This document shows, piece after piece, positions 26,701-34,315 of a stretch of 64,000 bases of DNA (positions within the stretch are counted from its first letter, which is position 1; each line of letters starts with the position of its first letter). The notes beneath the pieces are model-generated. The model did no database searches, was not told where the DNA came from, and saw only the letters and a program-made list of their open reading frames with translations. Both the position numbers and the translations under genes were made by a program. The DNA comes from Pseudomonadota bacterium (GTDB lineage: Bacteria > Pseudomonadota > Alphaproteobacteria > Dongiales > Dongiaceae): positions 496,001 to 560,000 of the forward strand of contig JACPDN010000006.1 of NCBI GenBank assembly GCA_016183985.1, given 5' to 3'.

Positions 26701-28638
26701 GGCTCCGGTATCGATACGCTGGCCGCCGACAACTTCGACAACGCGCTCGATCTCGGCGGTGCTTGGCGTAGCCGCATCATGGATATCGAAATCATCGATC
26801 TCACAGGGGTGCGAAGCAATACCCTTTCGCTCGACAGCACGATCATCGCGGCACTTTCGGGCAATAACGGCACCGCCTTCGGTGCCAATACGCTTCTCAT
26901 CCGCGGCGACGCCACGGATCTTATCAACCTCACCGATCAAGGTTGGGCGCAGGCCGGCACTGTCACCGATCCACATGGCCAGAATGGCAACTTTGTCATC
27001 TGGCAGAATGGCGCCGTAACCGCTCTCATCGAAACCGATGTTTCGGTTTCGGCCAACAACATTGAGCTTGCCCGGCTGGATGCCACGGATGGCATCGTTA
27101 TTACCGGTGCCGAAGCGCAGGACAGTGCCGGCCGCGGTCTGGCCTATATCGGCGATATCAATGGCGACGGGATCGATGATATCGCCGTCGGCGCGCCCGG
27201 CACGGATCCGAGCGGCCGCCCCGGCGCGGGTGGAACCTATATCATCTATGGTCGCGACGATGGCGGCCTGCACGACATCGACCTTACCGACTTCACAGCG
27301 GCGGACGGCTTTCGTGTTACAGGTGCAGCGACGGGCCAAGCGCTTGGCCACGTCATCGGCAGTGCCGGCGATATCAACGGTGACGGCATCGACGACCTGA
27401 TCGTCGGCGCACCCGGTGATGACGGCAATACCGGCCGGAGCTATGTCGTCTACGGGGCGGTTGGCGGTCTTACCGACATCGACCTTGCAACACTAACGAC
27501 CGCACAAGGTTTCAACGTATCCGGCGTCGCCGCTGGCGATTGGAGCGGCGTCTCCGTCAATTCGGCCGGGGATATCAATGGCGACGGCTTCGACGATCTC
27601 GTGATCGGCGCGCCGAGGGTTGGCATCAACGGCCTTTACAATGCAGGCCAAACCTATGTCGTTTTTGGCGGCACGGGCCTTGGCAATATCGATCTTGCCA
27701 CGATGACGCCTGACCAGGGTTTCCGGCTTAACGGTACAGCCGATTACGACGGTATCGGACGCGCGGTGAGTTCGGCCGGTGACATCAATGGTGACGGCAT
27801 CGATGACTTTGCCGTTGCCGGCGTGCGCGGCACGCACGCCAAAGCCTTTATCGTCTATGGCCAGGAAGGCGATTTCAGCGACATCGACCTCGCCGATTTC
27901 ACCCCGGCCCAAGGCTTCACCATCACCGGCACACCTGATTTCGATTCCGGCGGCTTTGCCGTGGCCAAGGCCGGCGATGTGAATGGCGATGGCTTTGACG
28001 ACATCATCCTTGGCGACGCTTCGGCACGGCAGCCGGGTCGCCACTATTCGGGCGAGAGCTATGTGATCTATGGAAATGATACCGGCCATGCAGATATCGA
28101 CCTCTCGAATCTATTGTCGTCGCAAGGCTTCCGCATATCCGGCGCCGTTGAGTATGATTTCAGCGGCCAGTCGGTGAGTTCGGCCGGCGATATTAATGGC
28201 GACGGGTTCGATGACATCCTCGTCGGCGCCCCCGAAGCCAACCCGTCGGATCGCAGCGATGCCGGCATCGCCTATGTCATCTTCGGAAGCGATGCGCCCA
28301 TGGATATCGATCTGCGGCACCTGACCGTCGAGGACGGGTTCAGAATCGCCGGCGGCGGTGCTTCCTTCTTTGCCGGTGCAACGGTGAGCGCTGCCGGCGA
28401 TCTCAACCACGATGGCTTTGATGACCTGCTGATCGGCGCTCCGGGCGCGGACATTGATGGCGAAACCAATGCCGGCCAAGCCTATGTGGTCTACGGGCGC
28501 GATTTCGGCAGCAGCCTGCAAACGGCCGACCTCCTGGACAATGGCTCCCCCACGGGGCAACAGGCAGCACCGGTGATAACGCTCTATCCCGGCCCTTCCA
28601 ATGTACCACTTGCCGAGCCCGATGCTGGGGTGATCTGA
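23710..28638 (+). CDS. Giant RTX / cadherin-like / FG-GAP repeat protein
   Basis: This protein of about 1642 residues is probably secreted by a type I system or surface-exposed. An N-terminal beta-rich region is followed by two calcium-binding RTX blocks (about residues 147-187 and 262-305, GGxGND-type nonapeptides) and a cadherin-like domain (about 360-460, GRFAIDPATGVVS and VTVRATDPETG). Then come seven FG-GAP repeats (about 464-934), a third RTX block (about 959-1005), and seven more FG-GAP repeats (about 1117-1600). Each FG-GAP repeat carries a GD(I/V)NGDG(x)DD calcium loop. Each array of seven fits one beta-propeller. The start is uncertain: the frame is open to 23524, but upstream codons look unlike the gene, so I prefer ATG 23710 (23698, or GTG 23656, also possible). 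No Sec signal is seen. Confidence 0.88.
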   Translation: MADGDGAGGNQVFQVLPGDNLTIDSFGAFGNGTLPLDPLELDTLRFSGSGLMAPNLLLRQVGADVLITFSGVANTSVTLTNITIEQLENIAAAGNFQFDGEATVSDGVDVWSASQINGAVSAPDRATFLNDLPNQISGLDGSPDVINGQGGNDQLHGLGGNDTLRGGAGNDWLDGGTGTDRMEGGRDKDVYIVDSTGEVVVENISNAQGGGWSDEVHSSITFDLSSHLNIEGLRLTGTADINGIANSGNNFVFGNVGDNILRGRDGNDRLLGGDGDDTLDGGRGSDLLTGGAGNDVIDGSAGQDIAVFAGNLADYAFSPAGPSFFVQDMNLANGDEGNDFVSNVEILRFADHDVGVLRSLVDSNTGTNQVLEGAANGTPVGITAHANHSLDGDVVYTLTNNAGGRFAIDPATGVVSVANGVAIDYETAHQHTVTVRATDPETGLYRDQSFDIAVEDVPDENVSTIDLATLDSSLRIRILGAAEGQHVGYSLSTAGDINGDGLDDIVVSTLEGKGGAYVVYGREGGGTIDLADITPAEGYHIAGIGVGDMTGRSVSDAGDVNGDGFDDIVIGAPGADAAGYNAGQVHVIYGGATGDIDLANLDPARGFTLSGPGDYDFTGLWVSDAGDVNGDGLDDIVIGGIDGTRGQAFVVYGAESGLGNIDLGALTPEQGFRVTGTSEYTSSGFSVSAAGDVNGDGLDDIIIGGESARPDNRHYAGESYIIFGQHGGSGDIDLENLTPGQGVRIAGASEYDFSGYVVSGAGDVNGDGFSDVFIGAPSSDDSKRAYVLYGRGDIGNLDLGVIATSDSFSIVDSNGDFQARSISIAGDINGDGLDDLIVDASGADPEGRFEAGASFVIYGTMNLPVEIDLAALTSDQGFQVIGAASWDHLGSAVSGAGDVNGDGFADLAISAFYPDPGGRLDAGETYILYGGNFTNSVSYLGNETDEIIASDNMNAVLIGGGGNDDITATGQSIIYGGSGDDRIAIDDFFGQANRIDGGSGIDTLAADNFDNALDLGGAWRSRIMDIEIIDLTGVRSNTLSLDSTIIAALSGNNGTAFGANTLLIRGDATDLINLTDQGWAQAGTVTDPHGQNGNFVIWQNGAVTALIETDVSVSANNIELARLDATDGIVITGAEAQDSAGRGLAYIGDINGDGIDDIAVGAPGTDPSGRPGAGGTYIIYGRDDGGLHDIDLTDFTAADGFRVTGAATGQALGHVIGSAGDINGDGIDDLIVGAPGDDGNTGRSYVVYGAVGGLTDIDLATLTTAQGFNVSGVAAGDWSGVSVNSAGDINGDGFDDLVIGAPRVGINGLYNAGQTYVVFGGTGLGNIDLATMTPDQGFRLNGTADYDGIGRAVSSAGDINGDGIDDFAVAGVRGTHAKAFIVYGQEGDFSDIDLADFTPAQGFTITGTPDFDSGGFAVAKAGDVNGDGFDDIILGDASARQPGRHYSGESYVIYGNDTGHADIDLSNLLSSQGFRISGAVEYDFSGQSVSSAGDINGDGFDDILVGAPEANPSDRSDAGIAYVIFGSDAPMDIDLRHLTVEDGFRIAGGGASFFAGATVSAAGDLNHDGFDDLLIGAPGADIDGETNAGQAYVVYGRDFGSSLQTADLLDNGSPTGQQAAPVITLYPGPSNVPLAEPDAGVI
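25100..26520 (+). repeat. Seven tandem FG-GAP coding repeats, array 1
   Basis: Seven coding repeats of about 190-215 bases each contain a GD(I/V)NGDG loop followed by (L/F)(D/S/A)D, an IG-type strand and a YVVYG-type strand, then an IDLA-type linker. Related DNA stretches recur in each repeat. Seven blades would close one integrin-like propeller. Confidence 0.8.
27060..28520 (+). repeat. Seven tandem FG-GAP coding repeats, array 2
   Basis: This is a second set of seven repeats of the same kind, mostly with GDINGDG(I/F)DD loops; the last is the variant GDLNHDGFDD. The two arrays are separated by an RTX block and about 110 further residues. Confidence 0.8.
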
Positions 28639-29688
28639 TTGAACGTAGCTGCGCCCACATCCCGGCCGCAACTGGAGCTGCTGCCGTCCCGCCAGTTCAC
28701 CGATTGGTTGGCGGAGCAGAGATTGTCCCTCGCCTTCACGACCTATCAGGCCGGCAAGCTCTTTCTTATCGGCCTGCAGTCGGATCAGCGGCTCTCCGTG
28801 TTCGAACGCAGCTTCGCGCGCTGCATGGGCATGTGGTCCGACGGGCACACCATTTGGCTTTCAAGCCTTTATCAACTCTGGCGCCTCGAAAACGTACTGT
28901 CGGCACCATCAGCGGACGGCTTCGATCGCATCTTCGTGCCGCAGACAGCTTACACGACCGCCGATCTCGATATCCACGATCTCCAGGTGGTTGACAAAGG
29001 CCGGCCGGCCTTTGTCAACACGCTGTTCTCTTGCATCGCCACGACTTCAGAAACAAAGAGCTTCAGACCCTTATGGAAGCCGTCCTTCATCTCGCGGCTC
29101 GCGGCTGAGGATCGCTGCCACCTCAACGGCCTGGCCACGCGCAATGGCCAGATGGCTTACGCGACGGCTGCCTCAGAATCCGACGTCGCCGATGGCTGGC
29201 GCGACTGGCGGCAGGACGGCGGTGTCGTGATCGATATCAGCGCCGACAGCATCGTCGGGCGTGGGTTCTCCATGCCGCATTCGCCGCGTTGGTATCGTGA
29301 CAGGCTCTATCTGCATGATTCCGGCACCGGCCGCTTCGGCACCCTTGATCCGCATTCCGGCACGTTCACCGAAATCGCCTTCTGCCCCGGATATCTGCGC
29401 GGCCTGACGTTTGCAGGTGATTTTGCGATCATCGGTCTTTCGCAACCACGGGAGAGCCGGACCTTCAGCGGTCTGGCGCTCGACGACGAACTGCGCAAGC
29501 GCAAGGCGCAACCGATCTGCGCCCTGATGGTGATCGATTTGCGCTCCGGCTCTGCCGTGCATTGGTTGCGGATCGAGGGCATCGTTACCGAACTCTATGA
29601 TATCGGCACCCTGCCAGGCGTACGCCGCCCGCAGGCCGTCGGCCTCAAATCCGACGAGATCCGCCGCATCATCACGATCGAGGATTGA
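28639..29688 (+). CDS. TIGR03032-like conserved protein
   Basis: This 349-residue protein resembles the uncharacterised TIGR03032 family. It has the opening FTDWLAEQRLSLAFTTYQAGKLFLIG, then FERSFARCMGMWSDG and LWRLENVL. Later come HDLQVV, NTLFSCIA, and a C-terminal GVRRPQAVGLKSDEIRR. The start is a TTG at 28639 immediately after the TGA of the giant gene, with no nearer ATG, so translation is likely coupled. No signal peptide is visible. The function of the family is unknown; the pairing suggests a role with the large repeat protein (inference). Confidence 0.78.
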   Translation: MNVAAPTSRPQLELLPSRQFTDWLAEQRLSLAFTTYQAGKLFLIGLQSDQRLSVFERSFARCMGMWSDGHTIWLSSLYQLWRLENVLSAPSADGFDRIFVPQTAYTTADLDIHDLQVVDKGRPAFVNTLFSCIATTSETKSFRPLWKPSFISRLAAEDRCHLNGLATRNGQMAYATAASESDVADGWRDWRQDGGVVIDISADSIVGRGFSMPHSPRWYRDRLYLHDSGTGRFGTLDPHSGTFTEIAFCPGYLRGLTFAGDFAIIGLSQPRESRTFSGLALDDELRKRKAQPICALMVIDLRSGSAVHWLRIEGIVTELYDIGTLPGVRRPQAVGLKSDEIRRIITIED

Positions 29689-29691
29689 GCA

Positions 29692-30456
29692 TCAGCTCTT
29701 GCGGGGGGCCGCACGCAGCATGGCATCGGTCCAGGCCGGCGGCAACGTCCCCAGCAGCCATGCCACAAAGGCCGTGGGCCATGGAAAAGCGATGCGCGCC
29801 TTGTTGACCGCCAGCCCGTTGCCGATGATCTGAGCCGCCTTCTCCGCCGACATCAGGAAAGGCATTTTGAAGTCGTTGATTTCGGTCATCGGCGTCTCGA
29901 CGAAGCCCGGTAGGATGACGCTGACACCGACATGGTGGAGCGCAAGATCACCGCGCAGGCCCTCACCCCACACCTTGACCGCCGCCTTTGACCCGCAATA
30001 GGCGGGCGCCCCTGGAAAGCCGCGATGACCGGCAAGCGACGCCATGATGCCGATTTGCCCCTTCCCTCGCGCGATCAACAGCGGAATTGCCGGCAGCACG
30101 GTATTCAGCACTCCATCAACATTGACCGAAAAAATAGCACGAACCTGCTCGTCACTTTCGATACCGCCATGGGTGCCGCCGGATATGCCGGCATTGGCAA
30201 TGACGAGATCGAGTGGCCGCAATTGATGAGCCCGCTCTATCCAGTTGGCCATCAGCTCACGCATGGTGACGTCGACGGCCTCAACGGAGACCTCAGCTCC
30301 CTTGGCCCGGCAGATGCGGGCCAACGCCGACAAGAGATCGGCACGCCTGGCGCCAAGATGAAGATGAACGCCAGGGCCGGCATAAGCCTCAGCCAAAGCG
30401 GCGCCGAGGCCGGAACTGGCCCCGGTAATCAGGATCGATTGGAATTGGCCGCGCAT
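29692..30456 (-). CDS. Short-chain dehydrogenase/reductase (SDR)
   Basis: This 254-residue classical SDR has the nucleotide-binding TGASSGLGAALAEAY near residue 10, NAGISGG, the catalytic Ser region GIMASLAG, and YCGSKAAV (Tyr-x-x-x-Lys). The C-terminal tail is hydrophobic (FPWPTAFVAWLLGTLPPAW), which may be membrane-associated. The ATG at 30456 follows GAGGGG. Its 3' end almost touches the TIGR03032-like gene. The substrate is unknown. Confidence 0.88.
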   Translation of the reverse strand: MRGQFQSILITGASSGLGAALAEAYAGPGVHLHLGARRADLLSALARICRAKGAEVSVEAVDVTMRELMANWIERAHQLRPLDLVIANAGISGGTHGGIESDEQVRAIFSVNVDGVLNTVLPAIPLLIARGKGQIGIMASLAGHRGFPGAPAYCGSKAAVKVWGEGLRGDLALHHVGVSVILPGFVETPMTEINDFKMPFLMSAEKAAQIIGNGLAVNKARIAFPWPTAFVAWLLGTLPPAWTDAMLRAAPRKS

Positions 30457-30560
30457 TTGCCCCTCAAATTTGCGTTGCAAGCATAGCATATTCCTTCGCG
30501 CGGCTTGCCAGTTGCGCGGGGTTCCGAGATGATGGCGGTAGCATTTCAAGGGGGTAGACC

Positions 30561-31448
30561 GTGTCGATTGCCAGCATGACCGGATTCGCGCGCACCAGCG
30601 GCGCGGTCGGTGATTTTCTGTGGACCTGGGAGCTGAAATCGGTGAACGGTCGTTCACTCGACGTGCGCTGCCGTGTTCCGCAGGGTTTTGAGGCGATGGA
30701 CGGCCTGGTCCGGCAGGCAGCGGCCGAGTATCTGAAGCGTGGCAATCTTTCCGCCAATCTGACCGTCGACGATGTCGCCAGCCGTGGCCGACTGACGGTC
30801 AATCGTGTAGCACTCGACCAGATACTGGCGTTGGTTGGCGAAATGCAGGGGCGCATCGACGCCCGCCCGGCAAGCCTCGATGGGTTGCTGGGTCTCAAAG
30901 GCGTCCTTGAGCTGGAGACGCCGCCGGTCGAGGCCGAAACGCTGACACGACGCCAGCAAGCGATCGAAGCCGGGCTGAAACAGGCCATGGCCGAACTCAG
31001 CGCCATGCGTCGCGTCGAAGGCAAGCGCTTGGCGGATCTGGTCGGCGGGCATCTCGACGAAGTGGAACGATTGCGTCAGGCGGCCGTGGGCACTGCCGGC
31101 GCGCAGCCAATCAACATCCGGCAGCGATTTGAAGAGCAATTGCGCGAATTGATGCCCGAAGGCGTGCCGGTCGATCCGGAACGCCTGGCGCAGGAGCTTG
31201 CCATCATTGCCGGCCGCGCCGATGTGCGTGAGGAAATCGACCGATTGGCGGCCCATGTCGCCGCCGCCCGCGACCTCGTCCAAAAGGGTGGTGCCGTCGG
31301 GCGCAAGCTTGACTTCCTCTGCCAGGAATTCAACCGCGAGGCCAACACACTGTGTTCAAAGGCCGCCGATCTTGCCTTGACCAATCTCGGCATCGAGCTT
31401 AAGGCAGCGATCGAGCAGCTGCGTGAGCAGATCCAGAACATCGAATGA
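30561..31448 (+). CDS. yicC: YicC family endoribonuclease
   Basis: This 295-residue protein has the diagnostic start MSIASMTGFARTSG, WELKSVNGRSLDVRCRVPQGFE, and the C-terminal GRKLDFLCQEFNREANTLCSKA. The start is a GTG. YicC/YloC proteins are RNases, and the gene lies directly upstream of gmk in very many bacteria, as here. Confidence 0.94.
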   Translation: MSIASMTGFARTSGAVGDFLWTWELKSVNGRSLDVRCRVPQGFEAMDGLVRQAAAEYLKRGNLSANLTVDDVASRGRLTVNRVALDQILALVGEMQGRIDARPASLDGLLGLKGVLELETPPVEAETLTRRQQAIEAGLKQAMAELSAMRRVEGKRLADLVGGHLDEVERLRQAAVGTAGAQPINIRQRFEEQLRELMPEGVPVDPERLAQELAIIAGRADVREEIDRLAAHVAAARDLVQKGGAVGRKLDFLCQEFNREANTLCSKAADLALTNLGIELKAAIEQLREQIQNIE

Positions 31449-31464
31449 ATACGAGACTGAGACC

Positions 31465-32127
31465 GTGACCGCCCCCGCTACCGACAATTCCGCCTTCATC
31501 GACATCCGCCGACGTGGGCTGATGCTGGTTCTGTCCTCGCCTTCCGGTGCGGGAAAGACGACGATTTCGCGCCGCCTGCTGGAGTTGGAACCACAATTGG
31601 CGCTGTCCGTTTCTGCGACAACACGCGCAAAACGGCCGGGCGAAACGGCTGGCGTCGACTACCACTTTGTCGACGCAACCGAATTCAACTTGATGATCAA
31701 CCGCGGCGAGTTCCTGGAATACGCCAAGGTCTTCGACAATTACTACGGCACCCCCAAGGCACAGGTTGCCAAGGAGATCGCGCGGGGCCGGGATATCCTG
31801 TTCGATATCGATTGGCAGGGCACGCAACAGCTCGCCCACAATGCGCGCGAAGACCTGGTGAGCGTCTTCATCCTGCCGCCGTCCACCCGTGAACTGGAGC
31901 GCCGCCTACATACCCGCGCTCAAGACAGTACCGAGGTGGTGGCAAAGCGCATGGCCAAGGCCGCCGACGAGATGAGCCATTGGGCCGAATATGATTACAT
32001 CATCGTCAATCGCGACATCGATTCGAGCGTCGAGAGCGTACGGGCGATCCTGCGCGCGGAACGTTTGCGCCGGCAACGTCAGATCGGCCTCACGGATTTC
32101 GTCAAAGGCCTGCGCGAGGGGCAATAG
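31465..32127 (+). CDS. gmk: Guanylate kinase
   Basis: This 220-residue enzyme phosphorylates GMP to GDP. It has the P-loop [10 protein letters not shown] (about 24-33), the GMP-binding [13 protein letters not shown] and GVDYHFVD, and [13 protein letters not shown]. The GTG at 31465 gives the usual length; an in-frame start further up would overlap yicC. The last 26 bases overlap the end of rsmA on the other strand. Confidence 0.94.
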   Translation: MTAPATDNSAFIDIRRRGLMLVLSSPSGAGKTTISRRLLELEPQLALSVSATTRAKRPGETAGVDYHFVDATEFNLMINRGEFLEYAKVFDNYYGTPKAQVAKEIARGRDILFDIDWQGTQQLAHNAREDLVSVFILPPSTRELERRLHTRAQDSTEVVAKRMAKAADEMSHWAEYDYIIVNRDIDSSVESVRAILRAERLRRQRQIGLTDFVKGLREGQ

Positions 32128-32998
32128 GGCCTTTTACCTTAAAGGCACGCGCCAAGGCGCAGAACTGCTCGATACTCAATTCTTCGCCGCGTGCCGTTGG
32201 TGCAATGCCGGTCGCCACGAGTACCTCCTCGGCCTGCGGAGAAACCTGGCGCAGGGACTGACGCAGCATCTTGCGGCGTTGTCCGAAAGCGGCTGCCGTT
32301 ACCCGTTCCAGCATCGCGGCATCGGCCGGGAACAAGGGTTCGGCTCGCGGTATCAACTGCACGACGGTCGACGTCACCTTGGGCGGCGGCGTGAAGGCGC
32401 GCGGCGGCAGATCGAACAGGCGCTTCACATGGGCGCGCCATTGCGTCGCAATGCTGAGTCGGCCGTAATCCTTTGTCTTGGGCTGTGCCAACAGGCGTTC
32501 AGCTACTTCCTTCTGAAACATCAAGGTGAGGCTGGCAAATGCCGTGCCGGACTCGAGCCAGCCGAGCAACAGTGGGGTTGCGACATTGTAAGGAAGATTG
32601 GCAACGACGCGCCGTGGCGCCGAACCGAGCTTTGCGGCGTCGACTTTGAGCGCGTCACCTTCGATCACCTGCAGACGCCCCGGATAAGCTGCTGAGATTT
32701 CGGCGAGCACGGGCATGAACCGGCGATCTCGCTCGATAGCGATCACCTCGCGCGCCCCATGATCGAGCAGTGCACGCGTGAGCCCACCTGGACCGGGGCC
32801 GATTTCAATGACCGTGCCGACATCGATCGGTGCGGCAGCCCGGGCGATTCGGCCGGTCAGGTTAAGGTCGAAGAGGAAGTTCTGGCCGAAAGCGCGATTG
32901 GCGCTGAGGCCGTGTCGGGCAATAACCTCGCGCAACGGCGGAAGCGGCAGGAGCTTGCCTGAGGCGCCGTTCTCGTCGTCGGCAGTGCCACCGCTCAT
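32102..32998 (-). CDS. rsmA: 16S rRNA dimethyladenosine transferase
   Basis: This 298-residue KsgA/RsmA enzyme dimethylates two adjacent adenosines near the 3' end of 16S rRNA. Motifs are [24 protein letters not shown] (SAM site), the catalytic [12 protein letters not shown], and the C-terminal FRTTP-like region in [13 protein letters not shown]. The ATG overlaps the surA stop by four bases. The expected pdxA gene, commonly between surA and rsmA, is absent. Confidence 0.95.
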   Translation of the reverse strand: MSGGTADDENGASGKLLPLPPLREVIARHGLSANRAFGQNFLFDLNLTGRIARAAAPIDVGTVIEIGPGPGGLTRALLDHGAREVIAIERDRRFMPVLAEISAAYPGRLQVIEGDALKVDAAKLGSAPRRVVANLPYNVATPLLLGWLESGTAFASLTLMFQKEVAERLLAQPKTKDYGRLSIATQWRAHVKRLFDLPPRAFTPPPKVTSTVVQLIPRAEPLFPADAAMLERVTAAAFGQRRKMLRQSLRQVSPQAEEVLVATGIAPTARGEELSIEQFCALARAFKVKGPIAPRAGL

Positions 32999-34278
32999 AG
33001 GCGGATGTCGATCACCGCTGCGCGCCGCAGATCGGAAAGGTAACCGCGTGCCAAGGTATCGAGGCGCTGGCGGCCGAGACGGTCGGCAACACTCACGCGC
33101 GACAGCGAGGCATCGTCACCCGCGCTGCGACCGCACACGACATAGAGGCCGACGCCACGATTGGTGCGCAGTGGCGGCGTTGGTTCGCCGATCGGCTGGT
33201 TGAGCGCATAGGGTTGCACTTCCTCAGGCAAATCCTTCACCAGCACATTGCCGAGATTCCGGTAGACGCCCGGCTTGGCATCCCCAGCGATATTCGCCAA
33301 ATCCGCGCAGGACTGAACGCGCGAGATCAGCGGATTGGCCTGAGAGAATGCCTTGCGGACTTCCGATTCAGCTGCATTGCTCGGCAGCGACCAAAGTATC
33401 TGCTCCATTTCGACCGTACCGGCCGATACTGAGCGCACATCGATGATGCGTGTCGCCTTGACGGTGACGACATAATAGCCACCCGCACCGCGCACAGGTC
33501 CGCCGATCTGCCCAGGCTGCAGGGACTGCACCACACTGGCCACCGGCGGATCGAGCATATCAAGCCGCACCCATCCCCAATCGCCACCACGAATGGCGCC
33601 CTGATCCTGTGAAAACTCGCTGGCCAGGGCCGCAAAATCCGCCCCCTGCTCAAGCTGCTCCTTGAGGCGCTGTGCCGATTGCTGGACACTCGCCTCATCG
33701 CCGCTGCCTGACGAAAGATAGATTTGCGACAGGCGATACTCTGTCTGGCCTTGCGCTGCCTGCATATTGGCCAGCGCCTGGTCGATCTCTTCGTCGGTGA
33801 TCTTGACCTGCGAGCGCAGCCTGCGCTGCACCAGCCGCGCCCAGGCGAGTTCCGTCTTGATCTGATCGGCCATAATGTCGATCAGAATGCCATTGTTTTG
33901 CAGCGTTTGCGCGAATTGGTCGGTGGTCAACCCATTACGCTTGGCCAGATCATCGATGCGCTGTTGCACCTCGCCTGCTGCGACCGAGACATTCTGCCGC
34001 TTGGCTTCCTGCGTCTTCAAACGCTCGTCGATCATGGTTCGCAGCAAAGTCGGCAGCAAGCGCTGACGCGTCTCTGGCGTGTCGTTGAGCTTGGCCGAGA
34101 TCATGGCCAGGCGCATACGCATGAACAGATCAAGCTCGGTAATGATGTCTTCGTTGACGACAGCCACGATCTTGAGTGCGTCTTGAGCCACAGCCGGCTG
34201 CATCGGCGCGGCAATAACGGCGAACAGGGCAGCAAGGCCCAGCAAAATTGCGCGCATCCTGATAAGTAGCATCGTCAT
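32995..34278 (-). CDS. surA: Periplasmic peptidyl-prolyl isomerase/chaperone SurA
   Basis: This 427-residue outer-membrane protein chaperone has a signal peptide ending near MQPAVAQ. The SurA N-domain ([29 protein letters not shown]) is followed by one clear parvulin domain ([28 protein letters not shown]) and a second, degenerate one. The ATG at 34278 is used; a TTG nine bases upstream and an ATG six bases downstream are alternatives. It is 37 bases after lptD and translationally coupled to rsmA. Confidence 0.92.
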   Translation of the reverse strand: MTMLLIRMRAILLGLAALFAVIAAPMQPAVAQDALKIVAVVNEDIITELDLFMRMRLAMISAKLNDTPETRQRLLPTLLRTMIDERLKTQEAKRQNVSVAAGEVQQRIDDLAKRNGLTTDQFAQTLQNNGILIDIMADQIKTELAWARLVQRRLRSQVKITDEEIDQALANMQAAQGQTEYRLSQIYLSSGSGDEASVQQSAQRLKEQLEQGADFAALASEFSQDQGAIRGGDWGWVRLDMLDPPVASVVQSLQPGQIGGPVRGAGGYYVVTVKATRIIDVRSVSAGTVEMEQILWSLPSNAAESEVRKAFSQANPLISRVQSCADLANIAGDAKPGVYRNLGNVLVKDLPEEVQPYALNQPIGEPTPPLRTNRGVGLYVVCGRSAGDDASLSRVSVADRLGRQRLDTLARGYLSDLRRAAVIDIRL

Positions 34279-34315
34279 AACAACCAATTATCCCAAGCTC
34301 TGGCCGTTAGGGCCG

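Noticed and set aside
26122-27351. Minus-strand frame of 409 codons within the FG-GAP gene
   Set aside because: Created by the repeated codon pattern of the giant gene; no independent signals.
25100-28520. CRISPR-like array
   Set aside because: The repeats are in-frame coding repeats of about 200 bases with gradual divergence, with no uniform spacers.
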